Below, in pieces: positions 48,874-56,546 of a stretch of DNA of 64,000 nucleotides (its first letter is position 1; the number at the start of each line of letters is the position of its first letter). The stretch is from Bacteroidales bacterium UBA5349 (GTDB taxonomy: Bacteria; Bacteroidota; Bacteroidia; Bacteroidales; Tenuifilaceae). The position numbers and the translations under genes were made by a program. A model generated the notes under the pieces. The model was given only the letters and a program-made list of their open reading frames with translations, did not search any database and had not been told where the DNA came from. The stretch spans positions 182,884 to 246,883 of the forward strand of contig DHQB01000027.1 in NCBI GenBank assembly GCA_002410065.1, read 5' to 3'.

Positions 48874-49099
48874 ATAAATATATTTATTGGGTTAGCAATT
48901 GCTCTTTTATGCTGTATAGTAAAATCTCCCAAAAGTAATCGATATTAAAAGTTAAAACGAAAACAATTAGGATTAAATTCTGACAATTATTTTATTTAGA
49001 TGATTCGATAGGCTACTAATTTAGCGATGAGTCTCAAAGACATACACCCAAGATAATTCGGGCTAAATACAGTTCTTGGGTATGGTAGATTAAATCAAA

Positions 49100-49750
49100 C
49101 TAAGAAAGCCTACGGGTTGATTTAAAGTGATCGGGGATGCCAAATAATGTTGCTGATGGGTTATTATGCTCAATGCTTACTATGCGAATTTTTAGTTTAT
49201 CTTTTCGCAAGAGAGTTCGTTCCTCAGTTAGCATTGGGATAAAACCCTCCACATCGGGAATGGCACTAAAAATGGCTAGACTGTATTCTGTTCGCCGCAA
49301 AAGGTTAAAAAGTTTAGCAAAAAATTCAAATTCTCCATCGTACATCCAGTAGGCAACCTCTGTGTTCATCCCCTCGTCTCTTACCCTCCATTGGTAGCAT
49401 TTGTGCCCATTAATTTCCTTAGTATTCTGGGTTTTTTTTACGCTAATGTATTCGTTATCGTTACTGCGATTATTAGCTAATATTTTTACGTATTGCTGCT
49501 TGCTGTATGATAGGGCGTAAACCTCTTCTTTATCCAAATTTACGATGTGACTACTCACAATCCTGTTCTTTGTATCGCGCTCATCAATCCTAACCATAGC
49601 ATCTCTTACGTAGATATTAATATGAATAGTATCAAAAACGGTTTCTCGCACAAAGTTTATATTACCCTTAAACGTGCTGCCATAAACAGCGCTGAATAAG
49701 GATAAAAGAATGATTATCAATGCTAAAAATGAAGAATATCTATTTCTCAT
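49100..49750 (-). CDS. Exported protein of unknown function (DUF4412-like)
   Basis: The gene encodes 216 residues from the ATG at 49750. An upstream in-frame extension lacks a better start. The signal segment is FLALIIILLSLFSAVYGS. The body has NLDKEEVYALSYSKQQYVKI and INGHKCYQWRVRDEG, which resemble DUF4412-type periplasmic proteins that read ..l.g..cyk.. in beta sheets. The match is weak. It is divergent from yraN, with 59 bp between the starts. Confidence 0.7.
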   Translation of the reverse strand: MRNRYSSFLALIIILLSLFSAVYGSTFKGNINFVRETVFDTIHINIYVRDAMVRIDERDTKNRIVSSHIVNLDKEEVYALSYSKQQYVKILANNRSNDNEYISVKKTQNTKEINGHKCYQWRVRDEGMNTEVAYWMYDGEFEFFAKLFNLLRRTEYSLAIFSAIPDVEGFIPMLTEERTLLRKDKLKIRIVSIEHNNPSATLFGIPDHFKSTRRLS

Positions 49751-49809
49751 ATTGCATATAATGCTACTGTTACTTATATTTGATGACAGCAATTTTGTTT
49801 CGTAAAAGC

Positions 49810-50190
49810 ATGAATAAAAAAGATGATGTTTCTCACCCATATAAGTTAGGTATTGAAGGTGAGGCCTATGCTTTAGATTATGTTAAGGCAATGGGGTATA
49901 AAGTATTGAATAAAAATTGGCGTTTTGGTAAAAAGGAGCTTGATATTGTGGCCACAAAGGATAACACGCTAGTTGTTTTTGAGGTAAAAACACGGTTCGG
50001 AAACTACTGGGAAGAACCCAAGGATGCTGTAGTGATGCGAAAGCAAAAGAATATAATTGAGGCCGCCGATGCTTACGTTACCCAATATGACATTGATATG
50101 GATGTGCAGTTCGACATTATTGGCCTTGTATACAATGGAAAGAGTTTTGAATTGGAGCACATTCAGGATGCATTTTACCCAACCCTTTAA
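49810..50190 (+). CDS. yraN: YraN/UPF0102 family nuclease-fold protein
   Basis: The gene encodes 126 residues from the ATG at 49810. TTG at 49780 and ATG at 49783 would add nine or ten residues unlike the family. The pattern is G.EGEAYALDYVKAMGYKVL, then WRFGKKELDIVA and LVVFEVKTR, i.e. the E/D...ExK core of a PD-(D/E)XK fold. The family is related to Holliday-junction resolvases; a role in DNA processing is assumed but not proven. It begins a plus-strand run with the YjbR gene 12 bp downstream. Confidence 0.9.
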   Translation: MNKKDDVSHPYKLGIEGEAYALDYVKAMGYKVLNKNWRFGKKELDIVATKDNTLVVFEVKTRFGNYWEEPKDAVVMRKQKNIIEAADAYVTQYDIDMDVQFDIIGLVYNGKSFELEHIQDAFYPTL

Positions 50191-50202
50191 CCACTGCAAA
50201 TT

Positions 50203-50556
50203 ATGAATATTGAAACGCTACGCTTGTATTGCCTAAGTTTGAAAGGTGTAACCGAAGGTTTTCCTTTTGATGAGGAAACGCTGGTTTTTAAGGTTGGTAA
50301 CAAGATGTTTGTTCTAACAAATTTGGATGGTCCTTTGAGCATAAACATCAAGTGCGACCCCGATGAGGCGATTGCCCTAAGGGAGCAATATATGGCGGTA
50401 ACGCCAGGCTACCATATGAATAAACATCATTGGAATACGGTAATGGTAGATGGGTCTGTCCCAGATAGAACCATTAAGCTATGGATACTTAATTCGTACA
50501 ACCTCGTTTTGGGCTCATTGCCAAAAAAAGTTCAACAATCAATCATAAATACGTAG
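50203..50556 (+). CDS. MmcQ/YjbR family protein
   Basis: The 117-residue protein has the family pattern KGVTEGFPFDEETLVFKVG, MFVLTNLD, LSINIKCDPDEAIALREQY, PGYHMNKHHWNTV, and VPDRTIKLWILNSYNLV. The fold is a CyaY-like DNA-binding domain by structural genomics. No specific function is established. It is co-directional with yraN and probably co-transcribed. Confidence 0.9.
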   Translation: MNIETLRLYCLSLKGVTEGFPFDEETLVFKVGNKMFVLTNLDGPLSINIKCDPDEAIALREQYMAVTPGYHMNKHHWNTVMVDGSVPDRTIKLWILNSYNLVLGSLPKKVQQSIINT

Positions 50557-50625
50557 TAATTCATAAATTTGGTACAAGAGTTGTAAGGCTATCATCTAAT
50601 TTGCAATAAACTAAATTCTTAGGAT

Positions 50626-51462
50626 ATGAAAACACTGAAGATTTTCATGATACTGTTAATATCGCTTGGCTTTAGCGCCTCTGCACAGGATGTTTACCAC
50701 GTTACCCGTGTTAACGGAACAATTACCAATTTAGGAACAGGAACTAATGTAATAGCGGGCGAAACGCTAAACCCCGATGACGTTCTTCTTTTCGAGAGCC
50801 TTGATAGTTATGCCATTGCCATTGGTTGCAAAATGGGGCGTTTTCAAATTAAAATTCAGGATCCAGCCCAAGCCAATGAGCACCTAACGTTAACCGCAAT
50901 GGTTAAGGATGCTGCGTTACCTACAAAAATGAGAAATTTGATGCTTGCTCGCTTTAACCCATCGGAAATACAAGTTTCGGATTTGCGCCAGTACTTTGGA
51001 AACGATAAGTTTTCGATTATTGGAGATGCGGTTACCATTCCGCTCGATCAGCAAAAGTACTCCCTATCCGACGATAAGTTTATAGTATTCTACTATCGTG
51101 TTGATAATAACCCAGTATCAAAAAAGATTGGCCACGATGAACAGTCGCTTATACTTGAAAAGGATAAACTAGTTACAAGCAGCGCAGGCTCAGTTCAGGG
51201 TAACGAAATTTCAAACCTAGCAGTTTACGAATATCAAATGTCATCTAGAAGCAGTCAAGAGATTACCCGATTTACCCTTGTTTTTGTTGATAAGAATGAG
51301 TTGGTTAGCGAGTTTAATACGATTATTCCGATTTTAAAGCGCCAAAAAATGGCCAATGATGATATAAAGAAATACCTGATTGAGTACTACTACGATTTTT
51401 ACGGGGCAACCGACTCCAAAACCATTGACACCTTTGCAGACCAAATTGTAAAGAACTACTAA
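50626..51462 (+). CDS. Exported protein of unknown function
   Basis: The 278-residue protein has a signal peptide (ILLISLGFSASAQ). The first domain (YHVTRVNGTITNLGTGTNVI, then AGETLNPDDVLLFES) looks like a FecR-like beta domain. The rest has VTIPLDQQKYSLSDDKF and IVFYYRVD, then an amphipathic helix-rich tail. No catalytic motif is seen. It follows the YjbR gene by 69 bp and may be on the same transcript. Confidence 0.7.
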   Translation: MKTLKIFMILLISLGFSASAQDVYHVTRVNGTITNLGTGTNVIAGETLNPDDVLLFESLDSYAIAIGCKMGRFQIKIQDPAQANEHLTLTAMVKDAALPTKMRNLMLARFNPSEIQVSDLRQYFGNDKFSIIGDAVTIPLDQQKYSLSDDKFIVFYYRVDNNPVSKKIGHDEQSLILEKDKLVTSSAGSVQGNEISNLAVYEYQMSSRSSQEITRFTLVFVDKNELVSEFNTIIPILKRQKMANDDIKKYLIEYYYDFYGATDSKTIDTFADQIVKNY

Positions 51463-51478
51463 AAGAATATCTAAAGAA

Positions 51479-51572
51479 CCGTCATTGCGATCCGCCAGCA
51501 GGCGGAGAAGCAATCTATTAGATCTGAATGCCTAAGATTGCTTCTCCGCCTGTTGGCGGATCGCAATGGCGG
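51479..51572. repeat. Facing pair of GTCATTGCGA repeats
   Basis: CGTCATTGCGATCCGCC...GAGAAGCAATCT (51479-51517) faces AGATTGCTTCTCCGCC...GATCGCAATGGCGG (51534-51572). Each half has its own CCGCC/GGCGG inner palindrome. The whole can form a cruciform or hairpin and lies between convergent genes. Confidence 0.85.
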
Positions 51573-51582
51573 GATTGTTTTT

Positions 51583-52374
51583 TTAAGGTAAACTACTCTT
51601 AAAACTGTTGTATCGGTCGATGTAAAGTTCGCCATTTTTGCCTCCTAGGCTTTGCCATACTTTTTCAATGGCTTCAACCCTATCCTCTGGCGATGGGTGA
51701 GTGCTTAAAAACACTAGTGAATTAGGCTCACCTTCCATCTTCTCGAAAAAATCGGCAATTGACCTTGGATGATAGCTTGTATCGTACAGATAATGTACTG
51801 CATACTTATCGGCCTCATACTCATTATCCCGGCTGTACTTTAAACCGCCCAGTCCTGTTGCAAGTTCAGCAATTATCGTCTCTAACATTGTTGGATTATC
51901 GCCTAATACAATGGAAGTAAGAACGCTAAATCCATACTGTTTGGTAAGCATTTGGGTTGAATGTCGTCTATCGGCATGCGCCATTTCGTGAGCCATTACT
52001 CCAGCAAATTGAGCCTCATTATCTAAAAACTTTATCAAGCCGGTATAGAAATACATATATCCGCCAGGAGCAGCAAATGCATTTAGCACATCCTGATTGA
52101 TAATTTTTACCTCCCAAGGAAATCTATCAGCATACCGCAAGTCATTAGATTGTAGTAGGTTATTGAGTATTCTTTCGATATGGGCATAGGCCTCGGGGTA
52201 TTGAGCCCTGTTGAGGATTGGGTAAGTTGCAGGCTCTGCCAGTATGGTTGAATCGAGCTGCATTCCAAAGGCGATGTCCTGTTCAAGGGTAAAAAAGTTT
52301 AGTTTCCCATCATCGCATCCGCTTAGTGTAAGTAAGGTAAATGCAACAGCTATTGTAAATATTCTCCTTGCCAT
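51583..52374 (-). CDS. M48-family metalloprotease, lipoprotein
   Basis: The gene encodes 263 residues from the ATG at 52374. An earlier in-frame start adds ten residues. The lipobox is LTLSGC with Cys20. The zinc motif is HEMAH near 128, and the third ligand is a Glu in NEYEADKYAVHYL near 182. Residues FLSTHPSPEDRVEAI close the domain. It resembles periplasmic BepA/LoiP-type proteases that act on misfolded outer-membrane proteins. That role is assumed, not shown. Confidence 0.92.
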   Translation of the reverse strand: MARRIFTIAVAFTLLTLSGCDDGKLNFFTLEQDIAFGMQLDSTILAEPATYPILNRAQYPEAYAHIERILNNLLQSNDLRYADRFPWEVKIINQDVLNAFAAPGGYMYFYTGLIKFLDNEAQFAGVMAHEMAHADRRHSTQMLTKQYGFSVLTSIVLGDNPTMLETIIAELATGLGGLKYSRDNEYEADKYAVHYLYDTSYHPRSIADFFEKMEGEPNSLVFLSTHPSPEDRVEAIEKVWQSLGGKNGELYIDRYNSFKSSLP

Positions 52375-52496
52375 TATTTTAGAGTTTATGGTGAATTGCA
52401 GCAAATATACTATAATGTTAATTTATTAGCATAAGCTTTTGTGCAAAATAGTTGTTGACACTATCGTAATTACTCATTACTTTTGAAACAAAAAAG

Positions 52497-53567
52497 ATGA
52501 ATCTATTCCATGGTGTTGAGTATATTGAGCGAATATTTATATCTGCATTGGTTATTTTAGCAGGAGTTTTAACTATATTTTTTACCATCCGCTGGCTCAG
52601 GAAATATCTTAAGGTGCTGAAAGAAAAATTGATTAGAAGAAGAATAATTCGCCGTGCAATTATCCCCAGCCTACTGCTTGTGCTGTTAATTTCCCTAAGG
52701 CTTAATTTACCAATACTGTTTTCTGATGAGGATTTATTAGCCAATGCAGCCCAATTTACAACTATTCTGCTCATTATTGCTGGGGCATGGGTTGCCATAA
52801 ATGCAATGGCAATAACCCGAATTATAATTTTGAGCAATTACGATTTAAAGCAGAAAAACAATCTTCTTGCTCGAAAAATGCATACCCAGCTCCGGATAAT
52901 TGAGCGCGTTATTCTATTTACCATCATCTTTTTTGCTGTGGCCAGTATCCTCATGACCTTTGAATCCATAAGGCGTATTGGCATTAGCCTTTTTGCATCG
53001 GCAGGTGTTGCCGGATTGATACTGGGCTTGGCAGCCCAAAAGGTTATTGGTAGTATGCTGGCTGGAATTCAGTTGGCAATTACCCAACCCATTAGAATTG
53101 ACGATGTTGTGATTGTTGAAAACGAATGGGGATGGATTGAGGAGATTACCCTTACCTATGTGGTGGTTAGGCTATGGGACAAAAGACGACTAGTAGTGCC
53201 AAGCACCTACTTTATTGAAAAACCCTTTCAGAATTGGACCCGCACATCAGCCCAAATAATGGGAACCGTATTTATTTACACTGATTATACCATGCCAATT
53301 GAGCCGTTGAGAAATGTGTTTGAGGAAATACTAAAGCAATCGGGTATTTGGGATGGGCAAGTAGCCAATGTGCAGGTTACAAACTCAACAAACCATTCGC
53401 TTGAATTGCGCTTTTTAATGAGCGCAATAGATTCGCCAACGCTTTGGGATTTAAGGGTTTTTGCTAGAGAAAAATTGGTTGAGTTTATGCAGCAGAACTA
53501 TCCCGAAAAATTACCAAGGGCTAGGGTAATGATTGACAAGGACGAAATGGATAAAAATATCCGGTAA
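52497..53567 (+). CDS. MscS-family mechanosensitive channel
   Basis: The 356-residue protein has four or five membrane helices (ISALVILAGVLTIFFTIRW, IIPSLLLVLLISLRL, FTTILLIIAGAWVAI, VILFTIIFFAVASILMTF). The pore helix is glycine- and alanine-rich (FASAGVAGLILGLAAQKVIG). The beta domain has QLAITQPIRIDDVVIVENEW and VVPSTYFIEKPFQNWT. The cytosolic tail ends near residue 350. Such channels vent solutes under hypo-osmotic shock. It is plus strand, divergent from the M48 gene. Confidence 0.93.
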   Translation: MNLFHGVEYIERIFISALVILAGVLTIFFTIRWLRKYLKVLKEKLIRRRIIRRAIIPSLLLVLLISLRLNLPILFSDEDLLANAAQFTTILLIIAGAWVAINAMAITRIIILSNYDLKQKNNLLARKMHTQLRIIERVILFTIIFFAVASILMTFESIRRIGISLFASAGVAGLILGLAAQKVIGSMLAGIQLAITQPIRIDDVVIVENEWGWIEEITLTYVVVRLWDKRRLVVPSTYFIEKPFQNWTRTSAQIMGTVFIYTDYTMPIEPLRNVFEEILKQSGIWDGQVANVQVTNSTNHSLELRFLMSAIDSPTLWDLRVFAREKLVEFMQQNYPEKLPRARVMIDKDEMDKNIR

Positions 53568-53624
53568 ATAAGCAAGAGTAAATTATGCAAAAAGTGGTAT
53601 GTTTGTGGAACAAGAAGCCAGCCT

Positions 53625-54458
53625 ATGTTCAAGATATTTAGCCTATTAATCGCTACCCTTTGCTTTACAGCATTGGCTTATTCGCAGCCAATTGTAAACC
53701 ATTTTTTGGCTATACCCAATGATGTTAGCCATGGTGGAACATTTAGCAGCATTATTGAAACCTCTGAAGTGCTAATCAAAGGTTACCAGCCAATACCCCA
53801 CAAAACAGAGAAGAAATTTAATGGTAACGGCCTTATAACTGAACAAATTGCATACAATAGTGCTGGAGGGAAAAGTAGCGAAACCTATTGGGAGTATATG
53901 CCAAATAATGGACTAAGAAAGAAACGGCACAAATTTTTTGCCAACCTTTCGGGCTGGAACGAGGAGGAGGTAATTGTTGAGTGGGATAACGAAACCCTTG
54001 TTCCGCTTAAAGTTGAAGTACTTAAAAACGGTAAAATATCGCAATGGGCATTAATGACTATGGATACGTTGGGCAGGATAGAGTCGGCAAAGGTTTTTGG
54101 GCCAACTGGTGCACACACATATACCGAGAAGTTTATCTACATTGAGCCCTCAAATATGATAAAGGTTATGGTGTATAAGGCCAATGGAGTATTCACATCA
54201 TCGTGGTCATATCCCTTAAACCGCGAAAAGACTTTTAAACCTGAGTCAATTTCTTGTCAGAGCTATTCCAACGGAGATATTATGCTCGAAAAACTATCAA
54301 ACGCCCTAAAGGGCGATCAAGCTTACTACTACGAGTATGAGTACGATAATCGAGGAAATTGGATTGAAAAGAGAACCTATCAAGTGAAATTGGGGAAAAA
54401 CGATAAGATCAAGAACAAAAGCCTTGAGAATAGGGTTACGCGGGAAATAACGTACTGA
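53625..54458 (+). CDS. Exported protein of unknown function with YD-type end
   Basis: The 277-residue protein has a signal peptide (LLIATLCFTALAYSQ). Its body has repeated short strand motifs (ITEQIAYNSAGGKSSETYWE, VYKANGVFTSSWSY) and ends YYEYEYDNRGNWIEKRTY, which is reminiscent of a single RHS/YD-like unit. No enzyme motif is seen. It is 57 bp after the MscS gene and may share its transcript. Confidence 0.7.
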   Translation: MFKIFSLLIATLCFTALAYSQPIVNHFLAIPNDVSHGGTFSSIIETSEVLIKGYQPIPHKTEKKFNGNGLITEQIAYNSAGGKSSETYWEYMPNNGLRKKRHKFFANLSGWNEEEVIVEWDNETLVPLKVEVLKNGKISQWALMTMDTLGRIESAKVFGPTGAHTYTEKFIYIEPSNMIKVMVYKANGVFTSSWSYPLNREKTFKPESISCQSYSNGDIMLEKLSNALKGDQAYYYEYEYDNRGNWIEKRTYQVKLGKNDKIKNKSLENRVTREITY

Positions 54459-54581
54459 TAGTTTTTTAATCAATCGCTTCTACACGCTCCTTTAAAATGG
54501 TTAGAGAATATTACTTAGAAACAAGTTTAAAATTCGTTGGGAAAAGATATAGATTTTTGTAATAAGAGATTTACTCAAAAC

Positions 54582-55880
54582 TTAATCTGCCGTTTTCCGA
54601 ACTTTTGATCTGTAAAGATGTTTAAGCGGGCTAAACAATCGATGAAGAAGGGATAAATCTTCGGTAGTTATCTCGGCAATTCCCAGTAATTCTCTATCGA
54701 AATTTATTGCTACACCGTAACTCGTTGTAACACCTTTAGGTAAATGCGCTAGGGCAGGGTAGCCTTTGTCGTTATATCCAGAAGAAACCGTGTGGATAAT
54801 GCCCTCAACCAGTCCAAACTCCATATAGGAGTAGCCATCGAGTTTGATATTAACTCGCTGCCCTGACTTTACCTTTCCTGCACCTTCAAATGGAATAATT
54901 AAGCGAGCCTGTACTTCGCCTATATCATTCGGTGTAATGGAAAAAAGCGGATCACCAGTCTTAACCTCTTGTACATCGCTCCAAATACCCATGAACGACA
55001 ATTTACCTGTTGACGATGCAATAAGTAAATAGTTCTTTTCCCAAGCGGACAAGCCACTCACCAGTTGAGAGTATGTGCTACTAACCTCTTCACGCAGTTC
55101 TTTTTGCCGGCTATCGAACTCAAATCTTAGGTCAACAATGGATTGTCTCAATCTCTCAACGTTAATGGCCGTATTGGCTATGCTAAGCTCAGCAGACTCA
55201 AGCGCTTGCTTTTTAGCAAGGAGCATTGCCTGCGATTTTTCAAAATCGCTTGCAGCAATAACCCCAGCAGCATAGAGCGCTGAATCTCTTTGGAATTGTT
55301 TGTGGGTTAACTCAACATCCTCTGCTGAAAGAATACGCTGTCTTTTTAAGCGGAGTGTGTACAGCTCGTACTGTTTTAGCTCTCGCTCCAGCGCCTCAAT
55401 CTTATGCCTATGCAGCTGCTGATTGTTAAAGGTATTAAAATTGGTTAATGCCCTGTTAAGCTGATTAAACTGGGGTTGAATATCGCCAAGAACAAGATTT
55501 CTGAATGTAAATGGTTTTGGTAGCGAATCGGTTAAAGCAAATTTGGACAGCTGATCCTTAAGTTTAAAAATATGCCTGTGGTCCGAAGAACTCTCAATTA
55601 CCCCCAACGTATCGCCACGGGTAACCCATTGACCATCGGAAACGAAAAGAGCAGCGGGCTTGCCATTGGCACGAGCCACAACCACCGAGGGTGGATTTTC
55701 GGCCGTTATAACAGCGGGTGCTACAACCGTATCGGGGTATTGAAAAAAGATACTGCCAATAAATACAACCCCAATAACTGTAAGGATAAGAGTTATTCCC
55801 CAGCGAACTATCCAGCGAGGCGGAGTGCCGAGTATTTCGGTGATCTCGTCGGACTTTATGTTTATTTTATTATTTTGCAT
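54582..55880 (-). CDS. HlyD-family membrane-fusion protein of the RiPP exporter
   Basis: The 432-residue protein has one membrane helix near 26-48 (ITLILTVIGVVFIGSIFF), a lipoyl-like start (VVVARANGKPAALFVSDGQWVTRGDTLG), quoted here as ARANGKPA and GQWVTRGD. A long alpha-hairpin runs at ~130-270, then the second lipoyl half and the barrel (LIIPFEGAGKVKSGQRVNIK, split PFEGAGKVKSGQ). HlyD-type adaptors link an inner-membrane ABC exporter to the outer membrane. The C39 ABC gene upstream is its natural partner. The start codon lies 3 bp from the terminal repeat of the GxxExxY element, so its leader region comes from that element. Confidence 0.9.
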   Translation of the reverse strand: MQNNKINIKSDEITEILGTPPRWIVRWGITLILTVIGVVFIGSIFFQYPDTVVAPAVITAENPPSVVVARANGKPAALFVSDGQWVTRGDTLGVIESSSDHRHIFKLKDQLSKFALTDSLPKPFTFRNLVLGDIQPQFNQLNRALTNFNTFNNQQLHRHKIEALERELKQYELYTLRLKRQRILSAEDVELTHKQFQRDSALYAAGVIAASDFEKSQAMLLAKKQALESAELSIANTAINVERLRQSIVDLRFEFDSRQKELREEVSSTYSQLVSGLSAWEKNYLLIASSTGKLSFMGIWSDVQEVKTGDPLFSITPNDIGEVQARLIIPFEGAGKVKSGQRVNIKLDGYSYMEFGLVEGIIHTVSSGYNDKGYPALAHLPKGVTTSYGVAINFDRELLGIAEITTEDLSLLHRLFSPLKHLYRSKVRKTAD

Positions 55881-55925
55881 TATAGAACACAGATTACGCT
55901 GATTATACAGATTTACGCTGATTTT

Positions 55926-56028
55926 AACTCAATTATTATTTTATCTTCAATCTACAAGATCAGCATAGTACTGGCCTACTCTTACCCCTTTATAAAACAC
56001 TTTAATAGAAACTTGATAATTTGCATTA
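55926..56028 (-). pseudogene. Fragment of a second GxxExxY gene
   Basis: About 103 bp align with 56212-56313 of the intact gene at roughly 85% by eye. The minus-strand translation reads VFYKGVRVGQYYADLV and then runs into a stop because of a one-base insertion relative to the intact copy. It lies between the two ACAGATTACG blocks and looks like the remainder of a tandem or nested copy. Confidence 0.75.
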
Positions 56029-56048
56029 TAGCACACAGATTACGCAAA

Positions 56049-56450
56049 TTATACTGATTTACGCTGATTTTTGAATGATTTTGTATAGACTAGCCTTTTA
56101 AATTCTGGCTTTCTTCCAAAATTGAAAAGTAATCCTACCTCCATATTAGTGGCCTTTAAATAGTTTAAAAGTTGGAATTCATGTGCCTCGCACAACGATT
56201 CCGCTGCTTTCAACTCAATTATTATCTTATCCTCAATCACTAGATCAGCATAATACTGACCCACTCTAATACCTTTATAAAATACCTCAATAGGAACTTG
56301 TGGATTTGCATTTAATCCAATAATCTTCAACTCATGCAAAAAAGCATTCTCATACACTTTTTCTAGGAATCCATACCCTAATGTATTATAAACATCATAA
56401 AAAACTCCAATAATTTGTTGAGATAGTTCTTTGTGTAAAAAATCTGCCAT
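56049..56450 (-). CDS. GxxExxY protein (PD-(D/E)XK superfamily)
   Basis: The gene encodes 133 residues from the ATG at 56450. An upstream in-frame start would add 15 residues outside the family. The name motif is GFLEKVY near residue 25. YYADLVIEDKIIIELKA has the D...ExK nuclease-like core. Length and order match the GxxExxY family. These proteins are of unknown function and are often found in dispersed, repeat-flanked copies. Here it is inside the inverted-repeat unit between the ABC exporter and HlyD, and has no evident role in the peptide pathway. Confidence 0.9.
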   Translation of the reverse strand: MADFLHKELSQQIIGVFYDVYNTLGYGFLEKVYENAFLHELKIIGLNANPQVPIEVFYKGIRVGQYYADLVIEDKIIIELKAAESLCEAHEFQLLNYLKATNMEVGLLFNFGRKPEFKRLVYTKSFKNQRKSV

Positions 56451-56546
56451 AATTTCCGCTTTTAAGAATTTTCTCCAAATACACTTAACAGACAACTTAA
56501 AATAAATCTGCGTAAACCCGCTTTATCTGTTTCATCTGTGTTCTAT

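Larger units (their letters stand above)
55883..56545. mobile_element. Non-autonomous 663-bp element with 12-bp terminal inverted repeats
   Basis: TAGAACACAGAT at 55883-55894 and its exact inverse ATCTGTGTTCTA at 56534-56545 bound the unit. Inside are an intact GxxExxY gene, a broken GxxExxY fragment, and repeated ACAGATTACG / GATTTACGCTGATT blocks at 55888-55925 and 56034-56075. The unit fills exactly the gap between the C39 transporter stop (56547) and the HlyD start (55880). No transposase or clear target duplication is seen. Such repeat-flanked GxxExxY genes occur in many bacteria. Confidence 0.6.
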
